Shown here: piece by piece, positions 16,288 to 25,150 of the stretch
How the letters are laid out: every line of letters starts with the position of its first letter
Position numbering within the stretch: position 1 is the stretch's first letter
Origin: Streptomyces sp. CB02923
Lineage (GTDB): Bacteria > Actinomycetota > Actinomycetes > Streptomycetales > Streptomycetaceae
DNA: 42,428 bases
NCBI RefSeq assembly: GCF_001905005.1
Contig: NZ_LWKZ01000015.1
Location: 1-42,428, forward strand
Direction of reading: 5' to 3'
Translations under genes and position numbers: made by a program
The notes under the pieces: model-generated
What the model saw: the letters and a program-made list of their open reading frames with translations, nothing else
Database searches by the model: none
Told to the model about the DNA's origin: nothing

Positions 16288-17865
16288 CTACTCCTCCACC
16301 ACCATCGCCGGAGTAGACCGCGTCAGCACCTCGCCCCGGAAGAACGCCGGGCTGCGCCGCCGCATCACCAGCATGAGGGCGAGGCCGAGCAGCAGCAGTC
16401 CGACGCCGATGACGAAGACGGAGCCGACGCCGAGGACGGAGCTGCCGGAGCCGTAGGCCGGGTTCCACATGTCGGTGAGGGTCTTGGTGAAGACGGCGGT
16501 GAGGAGCAGGCCGCCGAGGGTGGGGAAGACGCCCTTGAAGAGCATGTCGCGGGCGGAGCCGCGCAGTTCGCGGCGGAAGTACCAGGCGCAGGCGAAGGCC
16601 GTGATCGCGTAGTAGAAGCAGATCATGAGGCCGAGGGCGTAGATCGTGTCGACGAGGACGTTCTGCGAGAGGAAGGTCATCCCGGCGTAGAAGACGCCGG
16701 TGGCGATGCCCGCGGCGACGGTGGCGCGGCCCGGGGAGCGAAAGCGCGGGTGGACGCGGGCGAAGGACGGCGGCAGGGCCTCGTACGCGCTCATCGCCAG
16801 GACCGTGCGGGCCACCGGGATGAAGGTGGTCTGGAGGCTGGCGGCGGCGGAGGCGAGGACGGCGACGAAGAGGAGTACGCCGAGGACCGGGCCCATGACG
16901 GGGGTGGCGAGGGCGGCGAAGACGTTGTCGGCGGTCTCGGGGTTGCCCAGGCCGGGGCCCTCGGTGCCGACGCCGGAGAACATCTGGGCGGCGACGGCGG
17001 TCAGCAGGTACGAGCCGATCAGGACGACCATGGCGAGCAGGGCCGCGCGGCCGGGGGTCTTGGCACTGCCCGCGGTCTCCTCGTTGACGGTCAGGCACGC
17101 GTCCCAGCCCCAGAACATGAAGATGGAGAGGGACAGGCCCGCGGTGAAGGCGGAGAAGGACTGGACGGAGAACGGGTTCAGCCAGGCGAGGGAGAAGTGG
17201 AGGGAGCCGGTGAAGTCGCCGGAGTCCGCTGTGGCGAAGGCCATGGCTATGAAGACGGCCAGTACGGCGAGTTGGAGGCCGACGAGCGCGTACTGGACGC
17301 CTTTGGTGGCGGTCATGCCGCGGTAGCTGACGGCCGTGGCCAGGGCGATGAAGGCCAGGCACGTCAGGACGTGGGCGGCCTTGTTGCCGTCCAGGGCGGC
17401 GATGGCGGCGCTGCCGGTGAGTTCGCCGAGCAGGAGGTAGAAGAACGAGGTCGCGACGCCCGCGAGGTTGGACAGGACGATGATCGTGGCGATCACCAGG
17501 CCCCAGCCGCACATCCAGCCGACGCGCGGGCCGAACGCCTTCACCGACCAGGTGAAGGACGTACCGCAGTCGGGTACGGCCTTGTTCAGCTCGCGGTAGG
17601 CGAAGGCGACCAGCAGCATCGGCAGGAAGCCCGCGAGGAAGACGGCGGGCATCTGGAGGCCGACCTCGCCGACGGTGGGGCCGAGCGTCGAGGTCAGGCA
17701 GTAGACGGGGGCGACGGTGGAGACCCCGATGACGGCGCTGCCGAGCAGGCCGACGGAGTTGCCGCTCAGGCCCTTGCCGCGGGTCGCGCCGACGCCGTCA
17801 CCGGCCGTACCGGCGGCCCTCGTCACCGTGTCTCCGGCCTGGGGCCGGGGGTCTGCCTGAACCAT
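16288..17865 (-). CDS. APC family amino acid permease
   Basis: A 525-residue integral membrane transporter with about twelve hydrophobic helices, of the amino acid-polyamine-organocation superfamily. The first helix carries the unwound motif SAVIGVSTVAPVY typical of APC substrate sites; LSIFMFWGWDACLTVNEETAG near the middle is the conserved helix 6 region. Amino acids, GABA or related amines are likely substrates, taken up by proton coupling. The ATG at 17865 is chosen because the upstream extension is non-membrane, proline-rich and lacks family character; no good ribosome-binding site is visible. It is convergent with the serine hydrolase and has a 247-bp upstream gap. Monocistronic. Confidence 0.93.
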   Translation of the reverse strand: MVQADPRPQAGDTVTRAAGTAGDGVGATRGKGLSGNSVGLLGSAVIGVSTVAPVYCLTSTLGPTVGEVGLQMPAVFLAGFLPMLLVAFAYRELNKAVPDCGTSFTWSVKAFGPRVGWMCGWGLVIATIIVLSNLAGVATSFFYLLLGELTGSAAIAALDGNKAAHVLTCLAFIALATAVSYRGMTATKGVQYALVGLQLAVLAVFIAMAFATADSGDFTGSLHFSLAWLNPFSVQSFSAFTAGLSLSIFMFWGWDACLTVNEETAGSAKTPGRAALLAMVVLIGSYLLTAVAAQMFSGVGTEGPGLGNPETADNVFAALATPVMGPVLGVLLFVAVLASAAASLQTTFIPVARTVLAMSAYEALPPSFARVHPRFRSPGRATVAAGIATGVFYAGMTFLSQNVLVDTIYALGLMICFYYAITAFACAWYFRRELRGSARDMLFKGVFPTLGGLLLTAVFTKTLTDMWNPAYGSGSSVLGVGSVFVIGVGLLLLGLALMLVMRRRSPAFFRGEVLTRSTPAMVVEE

Positions 17866-17991
17866 GAACAGGACGTTAAGTGCTGCTGTTTCCGCATCGT
17901 GGGGCTGAAGATCCACCCTCGAAGGGAGGGGAAACCTTGGGTTCGGGGGTGGATGGCACCCATCGGCCGAACTTCGGAAGGCCGTTGTCGC

Positions 17992-18006
17992 GTTACGAGC
18001 GGTAAC
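17992..18006. promoter_or_regulatory. inverted repeat upstream of the APC permease
   Basis: GTTAC (17992-17996) and GTAAC (18002-18006) flank a 5-base centre, 127-141 bases before the permease start. A second small repeat, GGAAC/GTTCC, lies at 18015-18030. Either could be an operator; the evidence is only symmetry. Confidence 0.3.
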
Positions 18007-18112
18007 TTGAAGGTGGAACAGCACAGTTCCGGACTGCGGGAACCGCAGCCCTGTCCGCTTCGTCCCGATTCAAAATTTTCCCGTCCGGCCTCGCCCCGGT
18101 CTCACCCCGGCC

Positions 18113-19669
18113 TCACCCCGGCCACACCAGCGCCTGCACCTCGCTGTACGCGTGCAGCGCGTACGAGCCGACGTCCCGCCCCACCCCGCTCCGCTTGAAG
18201 CCGCCGAACGGCGCCTCCATGTTCCGGCCGACCGTGTTGACGCCGACGCCGCCCGCCCGCAGCCGCCCCGCCACCCGGAACGCGCGGGCCACGTCCCCGG
18301 ACCAGACGTAGTCCAGCAGGCCGTAGTCACTGTCGTCGGCGAGCGCCACCGCCTCCTCCTCGTCGTCGAAGGGGAGGACGACGATCACCGGGCCGAAGAT
18401 CTCCTCCCGGACCACCCGCATGCCGGGAGCGCAGTCGGCGAAGAGGGTGGGGGCCACGTAGAAGCCGCGCGGGAGGGGCGGGCGGTCGCCGCCTGCCACC
18501 AGCCGGGCCCCTTCCTTCCTGCCCAGTTCGATGTACGACTCGACGCGGTCGCGGTGCGCGGCGGAGATCACCGGGCCGACGGCCGTGTCCGCCGAAGCCG
18601 GGTCGCCGACCTTCAACCGGCCGGCGTACGCGGCCAGCCGCTCCACCAGCCGGTCGTGGATGCCGCGCTGGGCCAGCACGCGCGTCGGCGCCGTACAGAT
18701 CTGCCCGCTGTAGAAGGAGTACGTGGTGCCGATGCCGGCGACGGCCGCGTCCAGGTCTGCGTCGTCGAAGACCAGCGCGGCGCCCTTGCCGCCCAGCTCC
18801 ATGAGCTGGCGTTTCATGCCGCGGCCGGACACCTCGGCGATGCGCTGTCCGACGGCCGTGGAGCCGGTGAAGCTGACCATGTCCACGTCCGGCGCGTCGA
18901 CCGCGGCCTCGCCGACCGCCGGGTCCCTGCCGGTCACCAGGTTCACCACGCCCGGCGGCGCCCCGGCCTCGTCCAGCGCCTCCTGGAGGGCCTCGGTCAG
19001 CCGGTGGACGGAGAGCGGGTCCTGCGGCGCGGGCTTGATCACGACGGTGTTGCCCATGGCCAGGGCGGGCGCGATCTTGCCCGCCGGGTTGGCCCAGGGG
19101 TTGTTGTAGGAGGTGATGCAGGTGACGACGCCGACGGGGCGGCGCACCGCGAGCGCGCCGAGCACGGCCGCCTTCCCGAACGGGCCCGCCTCGTTGACCT
19201 GCGGGGGCAGCGGGGTTTCGACCGGTTCCAGCGCGCCGCGCGCGTACCGCTTCAGACGGGCGACGGCGACGCCCACCTGCATCGCGCGGGCCGTCCCGGC
19301 CGTCGCGCCGGTCTCCGCGCGGGCGAGCCGGGCGTACGGGCCGAGGTGGCGCGTCAGGGTCTCGGCGGCGCGTTCCAGCACCCGCGCCCGGGTCGCGGGC
19401 GCCGTGCGCGACCAGGGCCCGAACGCCTCGCGCGCCGCGCGGGCCGCCTCGTACACCTGGTCGCGGCCCGCCTCCGCCGCCAGGCCGACGGGCTCTTCGG
19501 TCGCCGGGTCGATCACCTCGTAGTGCCCGTGGTCGGGGGCCACCCACTCGCCGCCGATCAACAGCCGCTCGGGCTCGCCGCCGGTCAACAGCCGCTCAGG
19601 CGGCCGGGGCGAGGACGAACCCGAAGGCGACCCCGAAGACGAACCCGAAGACGCGCCCCCCGCACTCAC
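18113..19669 (-). CDS. aldehyde dehydrogenase family protein
   Basis: A 518-residue NAD(P)-dependent aldehyde dehydrogenase. It has the general-base region MELGGKGAAL, the catalytic Cys in GQICTAPTR, the cofactor motif FTGSTAVGQ and the C-terminal EEIFGPVIVVLPF. The first ~22 residues are a Gly/Ser repeat, then a duplicated PERLL(T/I)GGE. The start is GTG 19669, which overlaps the stop of the upstream deacylase by four bases (GTGA), so the two are coupled. It is the last gene of a three-gene operon with an LLM oxidoreductase and the deacylase, suggesting it oxidises an aldehyde produced in that pathway. Confidence 0.93.
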   Translation of the reverse strand: MSAGGASSGSSSGSPSGSSSPRPPERLLTGGEPERLLIGGEWVAPDHGHYEVIDPATEEPVGLAAEAGRDQVYEAARAAREAFGPWSRTAPATRARVLERAAETLTRHLGPYARLARAETGATAGTARAMQVGVAVARLKRYARGALEPVETPLPPQVNEAGPFGKAAVLGALAVRRPVGVVTCITSYNNPWANPAGKIAPALAMGNTVVIKPAPQDPLSVHRLTEALQEALDEAGAPPGVVNLVTGRDPAVGEAAVDAPDVDMVSFTGSTAVGQRIAEVSGRGMKRQLMELGGKGAALVFDDADLDAAVAGIGTTYSFYSGQICTAPTRVLAQRGIHDRLVERLAAYAGRLKVGDPASADTAVGPVISAAHRDRVESYIELGRKEGARLVAGGDRPPLPRGFYVAPTLFADCAPGMRVVREEIFGPVIVVLPFDDEEEAVALADDSDYGLLDYVWSGDVARAFRVAGRLRAGGVGVNTVGRNMEAPFGGFKRSGVGRDVGSYALHAYSEVQALVWPG

Positions 19670-21396
19670 CGCGTCCGCACCGTCTCGGTGTCCCGCCCCG
19701 ACCGCAGGACCGTCCCCGGCACCGCCCCGGTCACCGCCCCGTCCCGTACCGTCTCGACGCCGTTGACCCGTACGCTCACGATCCCGGCCGCCCGCGAGTC
19801 CAGCCGCGGGCTGTCCCCCGGCAGGTCGTGCACGAGCGTGGCCGGTCCGGCGTCGATCCGCTCGGGGTCGAAGAGGACCAGGTCGGCGTGGTGGCCGACG
19901 GCGATGCGGCCGCGGTCGCGCAGTCCGAAGAGCCGGGCCGGGTCGTCGGTCAGCATCCGTACGGCCTCCTCCAGCGCCACCAGTTTCCGGCCGCGCAGGC
20001 AGTCGCCGAGGAAGCGCGTGGTGTACGGGGCGCCGCACATCCGGTCCAGGTGGGCGCCCGCGTCGGAGCCGCCGAGCAGGACGTCCTCGTGCTGCCAGGT
20101 GCGCTGCCGCAGCTCCCAGCTGGCCGGGTCGTTGTCGGTGGGCATCGGCCACAGGACGGTGCGCAGTTCGTCCGCGGCGCAGACCTCGACCAGGGTGTGG
20201 AAGGGGTCCTGGCCGCGTTCGGCGGCGATGTCGCCGACGACCCGGCCGGACAGGCCCTGGTTGGCGGTGGAGTACGTGTCGCCGATGACGTACCGCCCGA
20301 AGTCCGCCAGCCGCCGGAAGACGCCCGCCTCCTTGCTCGCCGCGCGCCGCAGCATCTCCTCCCGTACGGCCGGGTCGCGCAGCCGGGCGATGCGCTCCGG
20401 TACGGGCAGGGCGAGGATGTCGCCCCAGCCGGGGATGAGGTTGAGGGCGCAGAAGGTGCGCAGGGACATGTTCATGGGGGTGAGGATCGGCATGGTGAGG
20501 GCGACGATCCGGCCGCCTGCCTTACGGGCGCGCTCGCTGGCCTCCAGCTGCCGGGGTACGCGTTCGGGTACGGCCGCGTCGATGGTCAGGACGTTCCAGT
20601 TCAGGGGGCGGCCCGCGGCGGCCGACATCTCGACGAGCAGGTCGATCTCCGCGTCCGCGAACTGGTCGAGGCAGCCCGCGACGATCGCCTCCAGCTGGGT
20701 GCCTTCGTGGTCGGCGACCGCGCGGGACAGGGCGAGCAGTTCGGCGGGGCGGGCGTGCCGGGAGGCGACGGGTGCGCCGTCGCCGTCGGAGTGGGTCGAG
20801 GACTGGGTGGTGGACAGGCCCCAGGCGCCCGCGTCCATCGCGTCGTGGAACAGCCGCAGCATGGCGTCGAGCTGGGCTCCGGTGGGCTGTCCGCCGATGG
20901 CGTCCGGGCCCATGACGTGGCGGCGCAGCGCGCAGTGGCCGACCATGAAGCCCGCGTTGACGGCGGTCCGGCCGTCCAGGGCGTCCAGGTATGCGCCGAA
21001 GGTGGACCAGTTCCACGGCGCGCCCTGTTCGAGTGCCGCCAGGGACATGCCTTCGACGCGGCTCATCATGCGGCGGGTGTAGTCGGCGTCGGCGGGGCGG
21101 TCCGGGTTGAGCGGGGCGAGGGTGAAACCGCAGTTGCCGCCCGCGACGGTGGTGACGCCGTGGTGCATGGAGGGGGTGGCGTAGGGGTCCCAGAAGAGCT
21201 GGGCGTCGTAGTGGGTGTGCGGGTCGACGAAGCCGGGTGCGAGGACGAGGCCGTGGGCGTCCTCGGTGGTCCTGGCGGGGTCGGCGATCCGGCCGACGGC
21301 GGCGATACGGCCCTGGTGGACGGCGAGGTCGGCCTCGTACGCGGGGGCGCCGGTGCCGTCGACGACGGTGGCGCCCTTGATCAGGTGGTCGAGCAT
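19666..21396 (-). CDS. N-acyl-D-amino-acid deacylase family amidohydrolase
   Basis: A 576-residue zinc amidohydrolase of the D-aminoacylase group. It has the metal-binding HxH (DPHTHYDAQ, His 60 and 62), the signature Cys region GGNCGFTLAPL that in D-aminoacylases supplies a Cys zinc ligand, and later GGSDAGAHLDR containing the conserved Asp. It is longer than typical bacterial D-aminoacylases (about 480) but in the normal range for the broader family, which also acts on other N-acyl substrates. The ATG at 21396 follows an AAAGGGAA about 11 bases upstream. It starts 36 bp after the upstream LLM gene and overlaps ALDH. Substrate unknown. Confidence 0.9.
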   Translation of the reverse strand: MLDHLIKGATVVDGTGAPAYEADLAVHQGRIAAVGRIADPARTTEDAHGLVLAPGFVDPHTHYDAQLFWDPYATPSMHHGVTTVAGGNCGFTLAPLNPDRPADADYTRRMMSRVEGMSLAALEQGAPWNWSTFGAYLDALDGRTAVNAGFMVGHCALRRHVMGPDAIGGQPTGAQLDAMLRLFHDAMDAGAWGLSTTQSSTHSDGDGAPVASRHARPAELLALSRAVADHEGTQLEAIVAGCLDQFADAEIDLLVEMSAAAGRPLNWNVLTIDAAVPERVPRQLEASERARKAGGRIVALTMPILTPMNMSLRTFCALNLIPGWGDILALPVPERIARLRDPAVREEMLRRAASKEAGVFRRLADFGRYVIGDTYSTANQGLSGRVVGDIAAERGQDPFHTLVEVCAADELRTVLWPMPTDNDPASWELRQRTWQHEDVLLGGSDAGAHLDRMCGAPYTTRFLGDCLRGRKLVALEEAVRMLTDDPARLFGLRDRGRIAVGHHADLVLFDPERIDAGPATLVHDLPGDSPRLDSRAAGIVSVRVNGVETVRDGAVTGAVPGTVLRSGRDTETVRTR

Positions 21397-21431
21397 CCCG
21401 GGAGGTTCCCTTTCGCTCGGGGGCGGGCTCT

Positions 21432-22556
21432 TCAGGCGGCGCCCTGCCGGAAGCGGGCCGTCCGGTGGACCGGGTCCGTGTCGATCTTCGGGATCACGTG
21501 CTCGCCGATCAGGCGGATGGTGGTGAGGGTGTCCTCGGGTGCGACGCCGATGGGCAGGCCGAAGGAGAGCTGGTCGGCGCCAGCCTGCTCCCAGCGCTTG
21601 CACTGGCGGAAGACCTCGTCCGGGTCGCCGCAGATCATCAGCTCCTCGGCGATCAGCAGCTCGATGATCTCCTCGGTGTACTCGGGCAGCAGCTCGGGCC
21701 ACTCCGGGATGCCCTCGGGGCGCGGGAAGGTGTCGTGGTAGCGGAACAGCAGCGACTGGAGGTAGTTCAGTCCGCCGCCGACCGCGATCTCGACGGCCTT
21801 CCGGTGCGTCTCGGCGCAGATGGCGGTGGAGGTCACCATGACGTTGTCGTTGACGTACGCGCCGACCGGCTCGGCGTCCTTCACGGCCGTCTTGTACGAC
21901 TCGACGACCCACTCCATGTCGGCGACCTTCTGCACGCTGAAGCCGAGCACGCCCAGGCCCTTCTTCCCCGCCATCGCGTACGAGGACGGCGAGCCCGCCG
22001 CGTACCACATCGGCGGGTGCGCGGCCCCGTACGGCTTGGGCAGGACCTTGCGCGGCGGCAGCTGCCAGTGCTTGCCCTGGAAGCCCTGGTACTCGTCCTG
22101 GAGCCACATCTTCGGGAATTCGGCGATGGTCTCTTCCCACAGTTCCTTGGTGTGGTTCATGTCGGTCACGCCCGGCATGAAGCCGAGGATCTCGTGGCTG
22201 CCCGCACCGCGCCCGGTGCCGAACTCGAAGCGCCCGCCGGAGAGGTGGTCGAGCATGGCCGCCTTCTCGGCGACCTTGACGGGGTGGTTGACCGGGGCGA
22301 GCGGGTTGAAGATGCCGGAGCCGAGGTGGATGCGCTCGGTGGCGTGGGCGAGGTAGCCCAGGTAGACGTCGTTGGCGGAGAGGTGGGAGTACTCCTCCAG
22401 GAAGTGGTGCTCGGAGGCCCACGCGTACTTGAACCCGGACCGGTCGGCCTGGATGACGTACTCGGTCTCCTCCATCAGTGCGTGGTGCTCTGCCTCGGGG
22501 TCGACCTTCGCCCGCGCGGCGGGCACATATCCCTGTACGAACAGCCCGAATTCCAA
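21432..22556 (-). CDS. LLM class flavin-dependent oxidoreductase
   Basis: A 374-residue luciferase-like monooxygenase-fold protein. It starts MEFGLFVQGYVP, has the WASEHHFLEEYSHLSAN strand-loop, and the marker LDHLSGGRFEFGTGRGAGSHE (about 100-120). This is the larger, two-component alkanal/alkane-monooxygenase-like type, likely FMN- or F420-using. The start is a rare TTG at 22556; the next upstream in-frame triplets reach a stop without another start. It is the first gene of the LLM-deacylase-ALDH operon. Two palindromes of the CTGAC...GTCAG type lie 52 and 107 bases upstream, so it should be controlled together with the Amidohydro_2 gene and the CoA-ligase cluster. Confidence 0.93.
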   Translation of the reverse strand: MEFGLFVQGYVPAARAKVDPEAEHHALMEETEYVIQADRSGFKYAWASEHHFLEEYSHLSANDVYLGYLAHATERIHLGSGIFNPLAPVNHPVKVAEKAAMLDHLSGGRFEFGTGRGAGSHEILGFMPGVTDMNHTKELWEETIAEFPKMWLQDEYQGFQGKHWQLPPRKVLPKPYGAAHPPMWYAAGSPSSYAMAGKKGLGVLGFSVQKVADMEWVVESYKTAVKDAEPVGAYVNDNVMVTSTAICAETHRKAVEIAVGGGLNYLQSLLFRYHDTFPRPEGIPEWPELLPEYTEEIIELLIAEELMICGDPDEVFRQCKRWEQAGADQLSFGLPIGVAPEDTLTTIRLIGEHVIPKIDTDPVHRTARFRQGAA

Positions 22557-22607
22557 GGGGGTTCACCGTCCCTCGTCCGCCCCGGCGCCATGTCCTGACG
22601 CCCCGAC

Positions 22608-22622
22608 CTGACGCCTCGTCAG
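22608..22622. promoter_or_regulatory. operator-like palindrome CTGACG-N3-CGTCAG (1)
   Basis: CTGACG CCT CGTCAG, a perfect 6-3-6 inverted repeat 52-66 bases upstream of the LLM start at 22556. It is one of four matching sites in the window. Confidence 0.7.
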
Positions 22623-22662
22623 CTCGCGACGACTGTCGCACCGGGGCGCGGGAGCGTCAATA

Positions 22663-22679
22663 CCTGACGATCCGTCAGG
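22663..22679. promoter_or_regulatory. operator-like palindrome CTGACG-N3-CGTCAG (2)
   Basis: CCTGACG ATC CGTCAGG, a perfect 7-3-7 inverted repeat. Its centre is 56 bp from the centre of the site at 22608, and it lies in the same gap, 20 bases past the stop of the gene ending at 22699. It probably acts with the first site on the LLM operon. Confidence 0.72.
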
Positions 22680-22698
22680 CATCGGCCGCCGGACGGTC

Positions 22699-23727
22699 TC
22701 AGCTGTCGAGGTGCGGCGCCACCTCGGCGCCGAACGCCGCCATCTGGTCGGTCAGTTCCGTACGACTCCGGCTCCGGAACCGTACCTGGATCTGCCGCAC
22801 ACCCATCGCCCCGTACTCGCGCAGGGACTCCGCCAGCCGCTCGGGCGCTCCGGCGAGGGTGCGCCGGCCGACCTCCCACCCGGGCTCGCCGACGTACAGC
22901 GGTTCGGTGAGGGCACCGGCCTCGGCGGGCGTACGGATACCGGCCTCCTCGCGCAGCCGCCGCAGCTTCGCGAGCTGCGCCGGGAGCTGGTCCCGGCGGT
23001 CGCCCTGCGGCAGCCAGCCGTCACCCCGGACGGCCGCCCGCCGTAAGGCGGCGGGCGACGAGCCGCCCACCCAGACGGGCGGGCGCGGTACCTGTACGGG
23101 GCGCGGGCACTGCCCCAGCCCCTCGAAGGCGAATCGTTTCCCCTGATACGAGGGGAACTCCTCCGGCCCCAGAGCCGCCTTCAGCGCGTCCACGGCCTCG
23201 TCCAGCAGGGCGCCGCGCCGCGTGAAGTCCACCCCGAGCGCGTCGAACTCCTCCCGCACATGCCCGGCGCCGACACCGAGGATCAACCGCCCGCCCGACA
23301 GATGGTCCAGCGTCGCGTACTGCTTCGCGCTGATCAGCGGGTGCTTGAGGCCGACCAGCGCGATGTGGCTGAGCAGCCGTACGCGGGTGGTGGCCGCCGC
23401 CAGGTAGGCGAGGGTGGCGACCGGGTCGTACCAGACCGTGCTCATGGCGGCGGCCAGCCGGCGCGGAATGCCGATGTGCTCGCAGCAGGCGAGGTAGGCG
23501 AAGCCGTGGCGGTCGGCGGTACGGGCGATCTCGACGAGGTCGGCGGGACCGGCCCCGGCCTCCCACGGCTCCGTGTAGAGGGTGCTCTGCGACTGCACCG
23601 GGAGCTGGATGCCGTAGGCCAGCCGCCCTTCGGGCAGCACCCGGACCCCGTCACCGGCGCCGTCACCGCGTGCGCCGCTCCCCGTACCGCTCTCCGCGCC
23701 CGTGTACGCGTCCACGTCCACCCCCAC
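22699..23727 (-). CDS. F420-dependent LLM oxidoreductase with a TTA codon
   Basis: A 342-residue (from GTG 23727) LLM-fold protein of the TIGR03619-like F420 group: GIQLPVQSQ opens the barrel, FAYLACCEHIGIP and the marker LDHLSGGRLILGVGAGHVREEF (about 142-163) follow. The first ~30 residues are a Gly/Asp-rich stretch with no clear ribosome-binding site; a later GTG at about 23640 would start closer to the family N-terminus, so the start is uncertain. Codon 228 is TTA (23044-23046), the only in-frame TTA I found in the window; in Streptomyces this usually makes translation depend on the developmental tRNA bldA. It stands apart from the LLM operon downstream by 142 bp. Confidence 0.9.
   Translation of the reverse strand: MGVDVDAYTGAESGTGSGARGDGAGDGVRVLPEGRLAYGIQLPVQSQSTLYTEPWEAGAGPADLVEIARTADRHGFAYLACCEHIGIPRRLAAAMSTVWYDPVATLAYLAAATTRVRLLSHIALVGLKHPLISAKQYATLDHLSGGRLILGVGAGHVREEFDALGVDFTRRGALLDEAVDALKAALGPEEFPSYQGKRFAFEGLGQCPRPVQVPRPPVWVGGSSPAALRRAAVRGDGWLPQGDRRDQLPAQLAKLRRLREEAGIRTPAEAGALTEPLYVGEPGWEVGRRTLAGAPERLAESLREYGAMGVRQIQVRFRSRSRTELTDQMAAFGAEVAPHLDS
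23044..23046 (-). other. in-frame TTA leucine codon (bldA-type)
   Basis: The minus-strand codon 228 of the gene at 22699-23727 reads TTA within P-A-A-L-R-R. The frame was checked from the start at 23727 (681 bases, an exact multiple of three). TTA is the rare codon read by bldA tRNA. Confidence 0.9.
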
Positions 23728-23817
23728 CGCGCCCGGCCGGCGGCCCGTCGCCGACGGCTGCCGGTCATGGTGTGGGCTGACGGCCCATCAGGCAAGGGGG
23801 CCGGGGGGCCGCGGGTG

Positions 23818-24201
23818 TCAGGGCCTGCGGTGGGGCGGCATCGAGCAGGCCGCCGTGCCTCCGGGCATCCGGTGCCGGTTGTCGGCGATCAGGCGGTAGA
23901 CGGCGCGGGCGGCCTGCCGGACCAGCGGCAGGGTCAGCAGCGCGCCGGGCACCGCCCAGCCGCCCCGCGCGCTCATCAGCAGCTTGGCGACCGCCTGCGC
24001 GCCGCCGTACACCGTGCCGGCCGGGGTGATCCACAGGACCTCGTGCCCGGCCCGCTCCTCGGTGACGCCCAGCGCCGCCAGGTCGGCGAACTGCCAGGCC
24101 GTGATGGTGCAGCGGGGGCGGATGCGGCGCTCGGCGAAGCGCACGCAGGTGGTGCAGAAGCCGCAGTCCCCGTCGTAGACGAGTACGGGTCGGGTGCTCA
24201 T
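23818..24201 (-). CDS. DCC-family thiol-disulfide oxidoreductase-like protein (DUF393)
   Basis: A 127-residue thioredoxin-like protein of the DCC (DUF393) family, named for the N-terminal motif. Here it reads LVYDGDCGFCTTC at residues 7-19. The Cys residues suggest redox activity, but the true substrate of the family is unclear. A hydrophobic stretch (VPGALLTLPLVRQAARAVY) near residues 87-105 could sit at a membrane. The ATG at 24201 starts the protein directly at the DCC strand; earlier in-frame extension is proline/arginine-rich and unlike the family. It lies 90 bp from the F420 LLM and 145 bp from the alpha/beta hydrolase on the same strand. Confidence 0.85.
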   Translation of the reverse strand: MSTRPVLVYDGDCGFCTTCVRFAERRIRPRCTITAWQFADLAALGVTEERAGHEVLWITPAGTVYGGAQAVAKLLMSARGGWAVPGALLTLPLVRQAARAVYRLIADNRHRMPGGTAACSMPPHRRP

Positions 24202-24346
24202 GCCGTCATCATGCCGGGACGTGCGGGGCGGACCGTCGGCACCCCGGCCCGCCCCGCGCGTCCCGGGAGGGCGCTGTGCCCCGCGCACACCCCGGACGGG
24301 CACCGCGCCCCTCAGGGAGGCCCCACCCCACTCAAGAAGGCCCCCC

Positions 24347-25150
24347 TCAGGAAGCCGCCCCGATCCGCTCCCCCTCGTCCGCCGCCGCCCGCAGCAGCAG
24401 GTCCGCCAGTTCGCCGGGGCGGGACAGCATGGGCCAGTGCCCGGTGTCGAGGTCGAAGAAGCCGACCCGGGGGTCGGCGAGCGCCGCGAAGCGCGGGTCC
24501 CCGGTGGCCACCAGGGCGCGGACGGCCGCGGTGCTGGTGACGTTGCGCGTGCAGAAGATGCCGGTCGTGGGCAGTCCGGCGGCGGCGCCGGTCAGCCGTA
24601 CCGGCTGGGTGAGGGTGGCCAGCGGCTGCGGTGCGGCGAGGCGGGCCAGCCGGTCCATGCCTTCCTTGGAGATGCCGTCCAGGCTGCCCCAGATCTCCGT
24701 CTCCTCGAACGCGGGCGGCGGCAGCCGCCAGCCGTCGCCGTGTTCCTGGGCGCGGCGCCGCAGCCGTTCCCGTACGGCGGGGTCGGGCAGCGCGTCGAGG
24801 ACGGCGTCGCCGTCGTGGGGCAGGCCCGCGTCCACGAACACGATGCGGGCGATGCGGTCCGGGTCGCGGTCGGCGGCGGCGAGGGCCGGGTAGCTGCCGT
24901 AGCAGTGGCCGACGAGCACGGTCTCGCCCGCCTCGTCCGGCTCCCCCGCGCCCACGTGGTCCAGTACCTGCACCACGTCCTCGATGTGGGTGTTCAGGTC
25001 GGTGCCGGGGCCCGACAGGTGGCGGCGGTCCCCCATCCCGGTCAGGGTCACCGGATGCGCCCGGTGTCCCGCCGCGCGCAGGTGGTCCGCCACCTCCTGC
25101 CAGATCCACCCTCCGGTGTACCCGCCCGACACCAGCACGAACATCGTCAT
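24347..25150 (-). CDS. alpha/beta-fold hydrolase with Cys at the nucleophile
   Basis: A 267-residue alpha/beta hydrolase. The nucleophile elbow reads VGHCYGS, with Cys 83 in place of the usual Ser of GxSxG; the codon TGC is clear. The other triad members are plausible: an Asp after strand 6 or 7 and the terminal His in DTGHWPMLS. The oxyanion region is SGGYTGGWIW instead of the common HGG motif. Its closest relatives are likely esterase/carboxylesterases of the SABP2-like group. A Cys nucleophile is known from dienelactone hydrolases and some thioesterases, so activity may differ from standard esterases. ATG 25150 is preceded by a perfect GGAGGTGA, which decides the start. Independent transcription likely. 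Confidence 0.88.
   Translation of the reverse strand: MTMFVLVSGGYTGGWIWQEVADHLRAAGHRAHPVTLTGMGDRRHLSGPGTDLNTHIEDVVQVLDHVGAGEPDEAGETVLVGHCYGSYPALAAADRDPDRIARIVFVDAGLPHDGDAVLDALPDPAVRERLRRRAQEHGDGWRLPPPAFEETEIWGSLDGISKEGMDRLARLAAPQPLATLTQPVRLTGAAAGLPTTGIFCTRNVTSTAAVRALVATGDPRFAALADPRVGFFDLDTGHWPMLSRPGELADLLLRAAADEGERIGAAS

Noticed and set aside
15799..18198. A 799-codon plus-strand frame over the APC permease
   Set aside because: Runs antisense to the transporter and in the wrong frame over the hydrolase end; no domain.
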